A DNA stretch of 64,000 bases from Eikenella glucosivorans (GCF_016025525.2 NZ_JACSGR010000001.1:310001-374000); one strand, 5' to 3'. Counted from the first letter of the stretch, positions 24,489 through 32,873 are shown. A program made the numbers and translations. Notes: generated from the letters alone by a model not told the origin.

Positions 24489-27272
24489 CTAAATGCCGTC
24501 TTTCATGGCCGGTTCCCACGGGGTGGCATACAGGCCGAGTTTTTCCAGTTTGGCCAGCGAGATGCCGGTCAGGTGGGCGGTGCGTTTGCCTTGTATCGAG
24601 CGCTCCACGTCTTCCAAGCCCGGCACCACCACGCCGCTGGCCATCAGCTGGCGTTTGAAAATGCGCCCGGTTTTGATGGGCAGGTGGTTGAACTTGTCGC
24701 GCAGGTGGTTGGCGGTGCCGATGTGGTCCATCACGTGGTTGGGGCGCAGGAACAGCACCCAGCCGTGCTGGTAGTCGCGCTCCCATAAGAAGGGGTGGTC
24801 GTAGCGTTTGGCGTCCAGCTCGGAGAGCAGGATTTCCATAATCCACACCCACGGCAGGCGGGTGCCGTCGGTGTCCATCAGGTGGCTGTTCATCTCGGCG
24901 ATGGTGTCTTCGATGAAGCCGCCCTGTTCTTGGGCGAAATCGGCATAGTCGGACAGCAAAGCCCAGGCAGTCAGCACCGCGGCGTAGTTTTCCTGCATAC
25001 GGCGCGCGGTGGCGTCGGTGCTGTCGCCGCTGGCTCGGGCGGCACAGTAGTCCGTCCATTTGCCGTGCAGGTTGCGGATGGTTTCCGGGTCGACCGAAGC
25101 GAGGTATTGCAGCCATTGCCACACCGGGAACTGCGGCAGCTTGTGCGGGATGATTTTTCCTTGCTTGGCCACGCTCAAGGTGCTGCGGCAGGTTTTCGAC
25201 TGCAGGCTCTCCACGTCCACCTCTTCGCCGGCCAGCAACACCGGGCTGCACATCAGATAGGGCGTGAGCGCGGCGCCAACGCGGGTGAATTCGAAGCGGT
25301 AGGTGGATTGCAGCAGGCCGTCGATGTCGGAGAGTGCGGATTTCGGCAGTTTGGAATATTCGTCCCAGCCCACCGGGTGCGAGGTGTAGGACACCGAAGC
25401 ACGGCGGCGGTGGTCGGTTTTCAGCATCTGGCCGGAGAGCACCTGAAACGCTAGCGAAGCCTGCAGGCTTTCCAGCAGTTTGGATTTGCCCGATCCTTTC
25501 TCGGCCTGCATCTGGAAGTGGGGATAGAAGCCGAGCACCGCTTTCAGGTGGCAGCCCAGCGCCCAAACCAGCGCAATGGCGGCGGCGTTTTCTTTGAAGG
25601 TCTCTTGATAGGCTTCCACCACCATGCGGGCGTGCTGCTGCGAGCCGCGCGGGAATACCATGTTGTGGTACAGGCACTGTTTGGCCGGTTCGGTGAAAAA
25701 GGTGTCCTGCCCTTCCATTGCCGCCAGATGCCCGTCGCGCCACGCCAGCCCCACAAAATTCACCACGTCGCGCGCCGCCAAGTCGGCACTGCGTTCCATG
25801 ATGGTCAGCATGCGGGTGAACTGCGCCGGCTTCCACACCGGGCCGAGCCGTTTCCACCAGTCGAGGTTGTAGAGTTTTTCACTCTGGATGACTTCGCGGG
25901 TGAGCGTGATGCGGCGCGGTTGCTGTACCGATATGCAATACACTTCTTCCGGCTGGGTGTCGGTGCTGCCGTTGATGGTGGCGAGATGGCCTTGGATGTT
26001 CAGGCGGCTGGTGGCGGCCAGGCGGAAGCCACACAAATCGCCCAGCGTCTCGCTGCGTTTTTCTTCGCCGGTGTCTTCGTCGGTGCTGGTTTTGAATTCA
26101 TCCACAAACTGGGTGAAGTCGTCGCTGATGCGGTAGCGCCAATACACATTCCAGTCTTGCGCCGGCAGCATGATGCGGCGGCGGCCCTTGCCTTTTTCCA
26201 CTTGATGCGCCGGCAGGCTGGGCATACCGGCAATCAACCAGCCGTCGAGCCGTTTCAGGCGCTTCAGCAGCTCCTCCGCGCCGTGCCGCTGCAGCACGTC
26301 GTTGATGTCTTCGCCTTCCTCCCAATCGATCATGTCCACCATACGCGCGGCCACATCGGCGGCGGTCAGCGCATCGTAGAGCCGGTAGGCGGCATCCATG
26401 CCGGGGCGTTTGCCGGTTTTCGGGTTCACGGCGTCGGTGTGGTCCAGCGCAATCAGCGCCCGTTTGCCACGCAGCAGCGACCAATCGATGTTGTCCACAT
26501 TAGCCACGCCGCGGATGGCCATCGCCGCCACACGCGGATGATGGGTAAAGGCGGTCTCCACCGATAAGGCATTGATGGGCGATTCCACGATGTACACCGT
26601 ACCGGCGGCAGCCAACCGGCGCTGGTCGCTGGTCCAGTAGTGGCCGCTTTTTTCGCCCTGGCATTGGGTTTTCACATTGCCGTTGAGCTCGGCGTCGGCA
26701 TAGCGCAAATCCACTGCCACACACACGCCGTTGCGGTCGTACACCATGAAGGCGGCGGCGGGGCCGCCGTAGCCGGGCGAACCGGCGGCGACTTTGGGCG
26801 ATGTCCAGGTATTCCAGCCGGCGGTGCGGCGGTTGATGGCTGCCTGAATTACGTCTTGGGCAATCCCGCGGCCGGCGAGGTAATCGAACAGGGGCTCGGG
26901 CATGGCTAGGCATTTCTGCGCAATGAAACCGGCCTTGGTCAGCTGGCGCGGGGTTTGGTTTTCCGGCGCCGGTTTAGGCAGTCCGAACCAGTTGCCGAGC
27001 AGGGTGGCGGCACTCATCGGATCGTTGGCGAAACCGCCGTAGATTAAGAGGTCGATGGTGCTGCCGCCCTCGTTGGTGGCATGGTCTTTCCAGCCTTGGC
27101 CGTATTTACCCTGCTTGTGCAGGCTCAGGCTGTGGTGTTTGTCCGGGCGGTTGGGGGAGCGGTAGTTGCCGTGGCTGCCGTCGCGCTCCAGCCCCATTTT
27201 CTCGGCCACTTGGTGGATATCGAGCATCTTCAGCTGCTCGAACCACTGGCTCATGGCGGGCGATTGGCTCAT
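24489..27272 (-). CDS. Phage primase-helicase, Toprim plus superfamily-3/DUF927-like ATPase
   Basis: 927 residues. The N-terminal primase-type zinc-binding region lacks the usual cysteines (GNYRSPNRPDKHHSLSLH, then GWKDHATNEGGSTIDLL). A Toprim-like domain follows near 225-300 (VYIVESPINALSVETA, ALIALDHTDAV). The C-terminal ATPase has Walker A AEKGSGKSKLLESL near residue 592 and Walker B-like VGWDEYSKL near 640. It should prime and unwind phage DNA, which points to theta-type replication rather than Mu transposition. ATG 27272 overlaps the upstream stop (ATGA). Confidence 0.85.
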   Translation of the reverse strand: MSQSPAMSQWFEQLKMLDIHQVAEKMGLERDGSHGNYRSPNRPDKHHSLSLHKQGKYGQGWKDHATNEGGSTIDLLIYGGFANDPMSAATLLGNWFGLPKPAPENQTPRQLTKAGFIAQKCLAMPEPLFDYLAGRGIAQDVIQAAINRRTAGWNTWTSPKVAAGSPGYGGPAAAFMVYDRNGVCVAVDLRYADAELNGNVKTQCQGEKSGHYWTSDQRRLAAAGTVYIVESPINALSVETAFTHHPRVAAMAIRGVANVDNIDWSLLRGKRALIALDHTDAVNPKTGKRPGMDAAYRLYDALTAADVAARMVDMIDWEEGEDINDVLQRHGAEELLKRLKRLDGWLIAGMPSLPAHQVEKGKGRRRIMLPAQDWNVYWRYRISDDFTQFVDEFKTSTDEDTGEEKRSETLGDLCGFRLAATSRLNIQGHLATINGSTDTQPEEVYCISVQQPRRITLTREVIQSEKLYNLDWWKRLGPVWKPAQFTRMLTIMERSADLAARDVVNFVGLAWRDGHLAAMEGQDTFFTEPAKQCLYHNMVFPRGSQQHARMVVEAYQETFKENAAAIALVWALGCHLKAVLGFYPHFQMQAEKGSGKSKLLESLQASLAFQVLSGQMLKTDHRRRASVSYTSHPVGWDEYSKLPKSALSDIDGLLQSTYRFEFTRVGAALTPYLMCSPVLLAGEEVDVESLQSKTCRSTLSVAKQGKIIPHKLPQFPVWQWLQYLASVDPETIRNLHGKWTDYCAARASGDSTDATARRMQENYAAVLTAWALLSDYADFAQEQGGFIEDTIAEMNSHLMDTDGTRLPWVWIMEILLSELDAKRYDHPFLWERDYQHGWVLFLRPNHVMDHIGTANHLRDKFNHLPIKTGRIFKRQLMASGVVVPGLEDVERSIQGKRTAHLTGISLAKLEKLGLYATPWEPAMKDGI

Positions 27273-27637
27273 GACTGCACCACCTTATGCACATAGTCGT
27301 TGCTGATGCCCAATCGCAGCCCGTCCGGCAGACTGAACACCGTGGCGGCGTATTCCGGCAGCGGTGCGCTGAGGAAACTGCGCTCGGCAATGCCCAGCGA
27401 GAGCAGCAGCGGCGGCACAAACAGGTCGGCATCGAATCCGGCCGGGGTGTCGGTCTCCACGTCCAGCACGCTCCAAATTTCGTGCCACGGCACGGGGCAA
27501 ACCAAAGGCAGGTTTTTCAGGCAGCCTGAAATCATAATTTCCGGCACCGCCACCACCATGCCCGGGATGGCGGCCACCACATGGTCAAAGCAGCGGTGCG
27601 GTGTGGCAAAACGGGCGAGAATGGGAAGGGGATACAT
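27269..27637 (-). CDS. Unknown phage protein upstream of primase
   Basis: 122 residues, MYPLPILARFATPHRCFDHV at the start, rich in Pro and Leu, with no recognisable motif. It is translationally coupled to the primase by ATGA. It could be a replication accessory by position only. ATG 27637 lies 3 bases past the previous stop. Confidence 0.55.
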   Translation of the reverse strand: MYPLPILARFATPHRCFDHVVAAIPGMVVAVPEIMISGCLKNLPLVCPVPWHEIWSVLDVETDTPAGFDADLFVPPLLLSLGIAERSFLSAPLPEYAATVFSLPDGLRLGISNDYVHKVVQS

Positions 27638-27639
27638 GC

Positions 27640-28032
27640 TTATTCTTTCGGCAGGAGGTGGATATCGAAGCCGGGGCCGTCGCCCTCTTCGGTGTAGATG
27701 CGCGGGCAGAGGCCATCGTCCCGGCGCACCCTGCCCACCTGCAGCTTGTATTGTTCGCACAGCGTGTCGATGCCGATGGCCTGCAACAGTTCATCGTCTG
27801 TCCATTCACGGTCATGTGGCTGCACCAGCAGGACCGGCGAATCACGGAATTCGACCGCGAGCTGGCATAGTAAGCCGCGCTCCACAAACGCCTTCCTGAA
27901 CACATCCATCAGCCCAACCAGCCCCAGCGCGGTGGATACCCGACGGTTGAAGCGCTCCTGCTGGTATTGGGCACACTCCAGAATCTGCCGCGTTAGGTCG
28001 CCAAAGTAGGGATGGATGGCGGCGCGGTTCAT
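27640..28032 (-). CDS. Unknown phage early protein
   Basis: 130 residues (MNRAAIHPYFGDLTRQILEC at the start; LQVGRVRRDDGLCPRIYTEE near the end). ATG 28032 overlaps the upstream stop; a longer in-frame start would run into that gene. Not recognised. Confidence 0.55.
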   Translation of the reverse strand: MNRAAIHPYFGDLTRQILECAQYQQERFNRRVSTALGLVGLMDVFRKAFVERGLLCQLAVEFRDSPVLLVQPHDREWTDDELLQAIGIDTLCEQYKLQVGRVRRDDGLCPRIYTEEGDGPGFDIHLLPKE

Positions 28033-28751
28033 TTTTTGCCCTCCTGCAAATCCTGCTCGCGCATCCGCTCCGCCCAGGCATCCACCTGCCACAGCGCCGC
28101 TTCGTAGCTTTCGGCGTAGAACCATTGGGTGTAATAACAGCCCCACGAATAGATCACGCCGCCACCTGCCACACTCCTGCACACCGGCGTTGCAGCCTGT
28201 ACCAACCAGCCCATTAGGCCGTTTTCGTACAGCAGGCTGAACACTTCTTCATGGTCTGGATAAGCACCGTCTTCAATGGCATCGAGCATACCGAGGAAAT
28301 CGGCCCGCCCGGCCTGTTCTGCCAACATCTGCCGTACCCGATCTTCAGAGAGCTCATCATCGATAAATTGGGCGAAGTCGCCGCAGATGTGTTCGGCCTG
28401 TGCCGCGATGTGAATAACGCGTTCTATGCCGTAGCTTTTCTCTTCACTCATCGTGCGGGATAAATCCTGATTGAAAGTAGTGATACCCAGCGCCTCTTCA
28501 TCCAGCTCCGGCAAATCAGGCATGGCCTTCAGCTCGTCCAAATACCGCTGCGCCTCGGCCACTGCTTCGGGATAAGTTTTGAATTCGCCGTCCAGCCGTA
28601 ATCCGCGCAGCAGCGGCACGAAAAATGAATGCTCGAAATTGCTGCCGCGAGCCATCTCTAAGGCTTCCGGCTCGCCTTTGCGCAGCCACGCCTGCTTTTC
28701 CGGTAGGGAGGCGGATTGAAAGAAACGTTTTTGGGCTTGGTTGAAATACAT
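28029..28751 (-). CDS. Unknown phage early protein
   Basis: 240 residues, acidic, mostly helical, with an aromatic-rich C-terminal part (YSWGCYYTQWFYAESYEAAL). An uptake sequence lies just upstream (28780-28796). No family recognised; not obviously enzymatic. Confidence 0.55.
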   Translation of the reverse strand: MYFNQAQKRFFQSASLPEKQAWLRKGEPEALEMARGSNFEHSFFVPLLRGLRLDGEFKTYPEAVAEAQRYLDELKAMPDLPELDEEALGITTFNQDLSRTMSEEKSYGIERVIHIAAQAEHICGDFAQFIDDELSEDRVRQMLAEQAGRADFLGMLDAIEDGAYPDHEEVFSLLYENGLMGWLVQAATPVCRSVAGGGVIYSWGCYYTQWFYAESYEAALWQVDAWAERMREQDLQEGKK

Positions 28752-28809
28752 GGTTTAGTTCTCCGTGTGAGGGGGTGTTGAATTTTCAGGTAGCCTGAAT
28801 GGCGGCTGC

Positions 28810-29037
28810 TTATTCGGTGGGTTCATAAACCACGCCGCGCATTACCTCATAGTCATTCATCTCTTCGTAATGCTTGGCCAGCTCGGCGGCTTCGGCCTCG
28901 GCTCGCAGTTCGGCGGCCTGCAGCAGTTGCCGGGTTGGGTAGTCGGCGGGCGGATTTTGCGGTTGCAGATAATGGTCTTGCGCGTCCAAGCTGGGAGCGG
29001 CCAGCAGGGCGACGGCTAAAAATAAGATGGTTTTCAT
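28810..29037 (-). CDS. Small secreted or periplasmic phage protein
   Basis: 75 residues with a signal peptide (MKTILFLAVALLAAPSLDAQ, probable cleavage after SLDA) and a short acidic helical remainder rich in Ala and Glu. Coupled to the upstream recombinase by ATGA. An exported product in an early operon suggests a lysogenic or superinfection role, but that is a guess. Confidence 0.55.
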   Translation of the reverse strand: MKTILFLAVALLAAPSLDAQDHYLQPQNPPADYPTRQLLQAAELRAEAEAAELAKHYEEMNDYEVMRGVVYEPTE

Positions 29038-29684
29038 GCTGCGGTTCTCCGTTGGTATTCGCGGCGCAGTTGCGCCAGCGTGATGCGGGGCTGCCGGCCT
29101 TGGTCGGCGGCGTTCATGGCCTCGGCCACTTCTTCGCGGCTGGCCTCGGTGTAGATTGAGGTGCTGTTGATGTTGCGGTGGCCCAGCGCCGACTTCACCA
29201 CGCGCAGCGGTTCGCGGGCGCTGCTGTGCCGCAGCAGGTTCATGGCGGCGGTGTGGCGGAAATAGTGCGGAGTGATGTCGAGGTGCGCGAGCCCGGCCTC
29301 TTTCGCCCAGGCTTTCACCCGCTGCTGCAGGTTGCGCGCGCTCATCGGGGTTTGGTCGTTGCGCCCCGCCACCAGATAGTGTTCGGCATCGGTGCTTTCG
29401 CGGATGGCGAGCAGGCTGCTCAGGTCTCGGCGCAGGGTTTTGGTGAGGTACACACTGTGGTCACGTTTGCCGCCTTTGCGGTTGGCGGCGGGAATGTAGA
29501 GGTAGTTGGTATCCAGCGCGGCATACACGTCGCCCACGGTAACCAGCAGGAATTCGCCGATGCGCAGCCCGCTGGTAATCAGCGCGGAAACAATGTGGAA
29601 ATCGCGCTGCGCCTTTTCTTCACGGTATTGCCCGATGGTGGCCAGCAGCTTGCCTTGTTCGGCTTCGGTCAGATAATGGTTCAT
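29034..29684 (-). CDS. Short tyrosine recombinase (catalytic domain only)
   Basis: 216 residues. Active-site residues are all present: Arg in ITSGLRIGEF, Lys in NRKGGKRDHSVYL, His-x-x-Arg in ITPHYFRHTAAMNLL, His in ALGHRNINSTSIYTEAS, and Tyr in that block. The N-terminal core-binding domain is missing, so it is shorter than XerC or phage Int (about 300). ATG 29684 overlaps the upstream stop. It may cut a dedicated phage site or need a partner. Confidence 0.8.
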   Translation of the reverse strand: MNHYLTEAEQGKLLATIGQYREEKAQRDFHIVSALITSGLRIGEFLLVTVGDVYAALDTNYLYIPAANRKGGKRDHSVYLTKTLRRDLSSLLAIRESTDAEHYLVAGRNDQTPMSARNLQQRVKAWAKEAGLAHLDITPHYFRHTAAMNLLRHSSAREPLRVVKSALGHRNINSTSIYTEASREEVAEAMNAADQGRQPRITLAQLRREYQRRTAA

Positions 29685-29947
29685 GCTTGTTCTCCTGCCG
29701 GCAGGGTCAGCATCAGGGGCTGGCTGCCGCTTAAACTGAAAATAATCTCTGGTTGTCCGTCTTTGATAATTTCCAAGCGGCACAGGATGCCGCCTGTTTC
29801 AAATTGATTGGTCTTCCGTGCGGGGAACCGGTCTTTGCCGATTTCTATGTATAGCTGCCCGTTTTCACGCGGCAGGCTGAGGGTGGTGATGTGGTTCGCT
29901 CCGGCCAAAATCATTTGAAGGCCCGGCTGAATGGCGATTTCTTTCAT
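29681..29947 (-). CDS. Unknown small phage protein
   Basis: 88 residues, predicted beta-rich (LQMILAGANHITTLSLP, then GGILCRLEIIKDGQPEIIFS). ATG 29947 has AAAGGA upstream. Coupled to the recombinase by ATGA. Longer in-frame starts overlap the neighbour and are not supported. Not recognised. Confidence 0.5.
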   Translation of the reverse strand: MKEIAIQPGLQMILAGANHITTLSLPRENGQLYIEIGKDRFPARKTNQFETGGILCRLEIIKDGQPEIIFSLSGSQPLMLTLPAGEQA

Positions 29948-30116
29948 GGCATTCCTTTGATTCTTCGTTACGGGGAGCCGGCACCGCGGCGAGAAACTCC
30001 TCGCCGAATAAGTCGGCCAGCAGCTCGGCGGAAACGGAAAGCTGCCCGCCTTGAGCGTTATCGCAAACAAGCCGAATGCCATGCTTCTGCAGGAAGTCAG
30101 GTGCTTCTTCTTTCAT
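29865..30116 (-). CDS. Unknown small phage protein, overlapping both neighbours
   Basis: 83 residues, MKEEAPDFLQKHGIRLVCDN at the start. The first 50 codons look protein-like; the last 27 overlap the next gene out of frame and are low-complexity (His/Pro/Ala). ATG 30116 lies inside the end of the CII-like gene. Probably real but truncated or diverged at its 3' end. Confidence 0.4.
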   Translation of the reverse strand: MKEEAPDFLQKHGIRLVCDNAQGGQLSVSAELLADLFGEEFLAAVPAPRNEESKECHERNRHSAGPSNDFGRSEPHHHPQPAA

Positions 30117-30570
30117 CCACAATCACCACCATGTTTTTAAATCGCCGCCGCAGTGCCACGATGGCGGCCACCCATTGCCTGCATTCCAAATCGTAGGCGC
30201 TGTATTCCTCTTCGCTTACCTGACCGTCTGCCAGCGCCTCGGCCATTACCGTATGCGCGCGGCCGCCTTGAACATAAACCTGATTCACCATATCCAGCAG
30301 CGCGTCGTCGCCCATCTGCTCCATTTGCGGCAGCGGGAATACCGCGTGGTCGAACAGCCCTGCCAGCCCCTGCAGCGCGGCGGTATCGCCGGTAATGCCG
30401 AGGATGGCGATGAAGTCCTGCAGGGTCAGTTTGTGGTGGCTGCAGCCCTCGTCGTTGTTGAGCTTGTTGTAGAGCGTGCCGGGAGCCAGCCCCATCTTGG
30501 CGGCCAGCTTCGGCACGCCGTAGTGGTAGGCGCTCTGTCGGATTAACTCGAAAACATCGTTTTTAAACAT
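30097..30570 (-). CDS. Phage CII-type regulatory protein
   Basis: 157 residues matching the phage_CII group: FELIRQSAYHYGVPKLAAKM, then LAPGTLYNKLNNDEGCSHHK (helix-turn-helix with the conserved LYNKLN) and LTLQDFIAILGITGD. In P2-like and Neisseria prophages such proteins control the early promoter. First gene after the Cro-like gene in the leftward early operon. Confidence 0.75.
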   Translation of the reverse strand: MFKNDVFELIRQSAYHYGVPKLAAKMGLAPGTLYNKLNNDEGCSHHKLTLQDFIAILGITGDTAALQGLAGLFDHAVFPLPQMEQMGDDALLDMVNQVYVQGGRAHTVMAEALADGQVSEEEYSAYDLECRQWVAAIVALRRRFKNMVVIVDERRST

Positions 30571-30636
30571 GTGTGAAACCTTGTGTGTTTGTCATTTGTG
30601 GCGGATGGTGTGACGGCGGATACTGCAGTTGATGGC

Positions 30637-30840
30637 TTACTCTGCCTGATTGCCGGGATACAAAATATCCATCGGCGAAAGCCCAAGCAGCTCAGCCAGT
30701 TTCTGTGCAATTTCCGGGGTTGCCCGCTGCCGGCCGATTTCGATGTGGCTGATATTGGTTTGAGTACACCCAACCTGTTCCGCCACATAAGCCTGTGTGA
30801 ACCCTTTTGCTTTCCTTGCCTTGAGTAATTTGCTTTCCAT
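30637..30840 (-). CDS. Cro-like helix-turn-helix repressor
   Basis: 67 residues: MESKLLKARKAKGFTQAYVA then EQVGCTQTNISHIEIGRQRA, a classic HTH_3 domain with nothing else. It is divergent from the CI-like gene across a 115-bp region with three operators. The in-frame extension upstream of ATG 30840 runs into the operators and is rejected. Confidence 0.85.
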   Translation of the reverse strand: MESKLLKARKAKGFTQAYVAEQVGCTQTNISHIEIGRQRATPEIAQKLAELLGLSPMDILYPGNQAE

Positions 30841-30877
30841 GTTTTTGTTTAACCATTGGTGTTTGCTGTGTTCGAAT

Positions 30878-30943
30878 AATAGTATCACTATTAAAATAAG
30901 TCAAATAGCAATACTAAGTTTTCTGTGTAATAGTTCAGCTATT
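30878..30943. promoter_or_regulatory. Three 15-bp operators between cro-like and cI-like genes
   Basis: 30878-30892 is AATAGTATCACTATT, a perfect 6-3-6 palindrome. 30904-30918 (AATAGCAATACTAAG) is a weaker copy. 30929-30943 (AATAGTTCAGCTATT) is a 5-5-5 palindrome. Start-to-start spacing is 26 and 25 bp. The layout resembles the tripartite right operator of lambda. Confidence 0.8.
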
Positions 30944-30955
30944 AAAATTAAGCCT

Positions 30956-31318
30956 ATGATTGGAAATAGAATAAAGTTGGCAAGAAAACAGCGCGGCCGT
31001 TCTCAAAAATGGCTGGCTGATGAGGTAGGCGTCCACCAAACCGGTGTCGCCCAATGGGAAACCGGGCGGACAGATCCCGCCACGGAGAACTTGTCGCGCA
31101 TTGCCCAAGCGCTGGATGTGAACTTCGAATGGCTGGCTACCGGCAAAGGTGAAATGACCGGCATCGTGTATGAGCCGGCTAGTGTCGTACTGACTGAAGC
31201 CCTACCTGAATACAACAGCTATACCGAAGAGCAGCGTGAGTTCTTGCGCCTGTTCGACAAGCTGCCCAAAGGCAAGCGTGAAATCTTGCTCACGTTTATG
31301 CGGGAGTGGGTGAAGTGA
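30956..31318 (+). CDS. CI-like phage repressor
   Basis: 120 residues. Helix-turn-helix at about 5-60 (MIGNRIKLARKQRGRSQKWL, ADEVGVHQTGVAQWETGRT), then a short C-terminal part, with no S24 LexA-type protease domain, so RecA-driven self-cleavage is not expected. ATG 30956 is used; the longer in-frame ORF starts in the operators. Its stop overlaps the GTG of the next gene (GTGA). Confidence 0.8.
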   Translation: MIGNRIKLARKQRGRSQKWLADEVGVHQTGVAQWETGRTDPATENLSRIAQALDVNFEWLATGKGEMTGIVYEPASVVLTEALPEYNSYTEEQREFLRLFDKLPKGKREILLTFMREWVK

Positions 31319-31746
31319 AGAATTTGGAGCCGGTAGAGTTTCTGGAATATCAGGAAGCCTGCAGGTTTTTGAGTTTCATCCGCTCGCAAACCCACGAGCT
31401 GGCGCTGCGCGATTACTGCGCAGTTTTTATGATGCTGGAATATGGTTGGAAAATCAGCGAGCTACTCAATAAAAAAGTATCCGATGCCTTACCGCTTATC
31501 GAAGAAGAGAATGTCGGGCGTAAACCATTAAGGGAATGGTGTTTAGGCCGCCCGCCCGGATCTTTCCTTTTCCCCGGAAAAGATGGACGGGAGATGACGG
31601 CTAGAAATATCCAGCAGCGGCTACTTATGTGGTCTTATATCGGAGGGTTCAAACCTATCACTCCTTCTATCCTAATCAACACCCACAGGATAGCCAAGCT
31701 AGCTGCTATGTTTACTGGGGAATCTTTCGAATGGGATGGGAAATAA
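31315..31746 (+). CDS. Degenerate tyrosine-recombinase-like protein coupled to the repressor
   Basis: 143 residues. LRDYCAVFMMLEYGWKISEL aligns with the LRD.a....ytGlRisEL block of tyrosine recombinases, but the catalytic Arg is Lys (GWKISELL). The segment MTARNIQQRL resembles MSARNLQQRV in the short recombinase at 29034. The HxLRH box is reduced to INTHRIAKLAAMF and the nucleophile Tyr block is missing. It is therefore likely a DNA-binding relic. Start GTG 31315 overlaps the repressor stop. Confidence 0.6.
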   Translation: MKNLEPVEFLEYQEACRFLSFIRSQTHELALRDYCAVFMMLEYGWKISELLNKKVSDALPLIEEENVGRKPLREWCLGRPPGSFLFPGKDGREMTARNIQQRLLMWSYIGGFKPITPSILINTHRIAKLAAMFTGESFEWDGK

Positions 31747-31796
31747 CAAAATTACACCTTCCCACCATCCGTAATTTTCAGGCTGCCTGAAATATA

Positions 31797-31823
31797 GAAA
31801 CCGCCGATTCAATCGGCGGTTTC
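31797..31823. terminator. Bidirectional terminator between immunity and lysis regions
   Basis: 13-bp perfect stem GAAACCGCCGATT with a single-base loop, between the converging recombinase-like and Rz genes. A palindromic uptake-sequence variant (TTCAGGCTGCCTGAA) lies just before it. Confidence 0.85.
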
Positions 31824-31836
31824 TTGGTTTGGCTCG

Positions 31837-32337
31837 CTATTCGGCAGCCTGTTGATTCACGTGGCCATACGCCTGCCACTCGGCTGAATCGTTCCTTAAT
31901 TCGTCGGCGTCTTTAGCCACCGCTGCATATCTTTCCGTGCATTCTCCGAATAGCTGCCAGCCGGCGGCAGCTGCTTCGCCATCAGGTGTGCCGGCGGCTG
32001 CAGCGGTTTGGGACAGGGCGCGGCGATGTGCGTCGGCGGTTTGGCGCACGCGGCCAAGCTCAGTATACAGACCGGCAATAGTAGTTTTCGCATGTTCTCG
32101 TTCCTTTTCGATTTCACTTTGTGCGGCAGCCAGCTGTGCCTGTTGCCGCCTCTCTTTGGCTAATACGGCCTCTGCCTGCTCTCGTGCCGCCTTTTCCTGC
32201 TCGGCTTTGAGCTTGGCTGTCGCCGCCTGGAAACCGGCGTTGTAGCGGTGCTCGCCGTAGTAGTATTCCCCACCGATCAAAGCGGCCAGCAGCAGGGCGG
32301 GCAGCCAATACTTCCAATATTTGATTAAGAATCCCAT
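31837..32337 (-). CDS. Rz-like inner-membrane spanin
   Basis: 166 residues. One N-terminal membrane helix (YWLPALLLAALIGGEYYYG, about 10-28), then a long charged coiled coil (KLKAEQEKAAREQAEAVLAK) reaching across the periplasm. It lies after the endopeptidase gene and contains the Rz1 gene in another frame. Together with Rz1 it would disrupt the outer membrane in the last lysis step. Confidence 0.8.
   Translation of the reverse strand: MGFLIKYWKYWLPALLLAALIGGEYYYGEHRYNAGFQAATAKLKAEQEKAAREQAEAVLAKERRQQAQLAAAQSEIEKEREHAKTTIAGLYTELGRVRQTADAHRRALSQTAAAAGTPDGEAAAAGWQLFGECTERYAAVAKDADELRNDSAEWQAYGHVNQQAAE
31896..32093 (-). CDS. Rz1-like outer-membrane spanin lipoprotein, nested in Rz
   Basis: 65 residues, fully inside the Rz gene in another frame. 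Signal peptide with lipobox (LSLAAC, Cys 16), then a proline-rich stretch (AKPPTHIAAPCPKPLQPP) as in lambda Rz1. AAGGAA lies 8 bases before ATG 32093. Confidence 0.8.
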   Translation of the reverse strand: MRKLLLPVCILSLAACAKPPTHIAAPCPKPLQPPAHLMAKQLPPAGSYSENARKDMQRWLKTPTN

Positions 32338-32348
32338 TGTTTTTCCTT

Positions 32349-32873
32349 TTATGGATGCAAGCCCAACAGATACTGCGTTTTGCCGCCGTTGCCGCGCTTG
32401 GTGGCGGTCAGAATCTGATTGCGTTCCGCCGAATTGTGGCGGCAGCCGAAATGCACCCAGCCGCTTTCGCCGCGTTCGGGGAACTCAAAAATCAGCTGGT
32501 CAAATGTGATTTCCCCGGCATCGCGCATTTCAATGATGTCTTTAGCCAGTTGCAGATTACTGATGCCGGCCGCATCGATATCCGCCGCCGAGCCGAAACG
32601 GTGTGCCGAAGTTTTCGAGCCGCCCACCGCGCGGTTCACAGCTTCACTTCTAAAGCAAGACAACACATGGATGCTCACTTCGCGCTCGTATTTCTTGCTT
32701 AACCAGGCGCGGATTTTTTCCAAGCGCTCCGCTGTTTTGCGGATGTTGTCTAGTTCCTGCTCGTTCGGTTTGTTCTCCAGCCCGAGCCGCCTGCCGGTGG
32801 CGCTGTTGGTCAGCTCGCGGTAGGTAAAGTGCGGAGTAATTTTGGTTTCGGGGGTTATTTTTTCTTTCGTCAT
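32349..32873 (-). CDS. Phage endolysin, peptidase M15 family
   Basis: 174 residues. Zinc-peptidase signatures: SCFRSEAVNRAVGGSKTSAH, HRFGSAADID and the late GWVHFGC. His and Asp in SAHRFGSAADID plus the late His would bind zinc. The family cuts D-Ala-linked peptide cross-links of peptidoglycan. No signal peptide, so export depends on the holin. Directly upstream of Rz/Rz1. Confidence 0.85.
   Translation of the reverse strand: MTKEKITPETKITPHFTYRELTNSATGRRLGLENKPNEQELDNIRKTAERLEKIRAWLSKKYEREVSIHVLSCFRSEAVNRAVGGSKTSAHRFGSAADIDAAGISNLQLAKDIIEMRDAGEITFDQLIFEFPERGESGWVHFGCRHNSAERNQILTATKRGNGGKTQYLLGLHP

Noticed and set aside
24397..25857. 486-codon minus-strand ORF within the primase gene
   Set aside because: Overlaps the primase ATPase region in another frame; composition is Arg/Pro/Gly/His-rich as in shadow translations.
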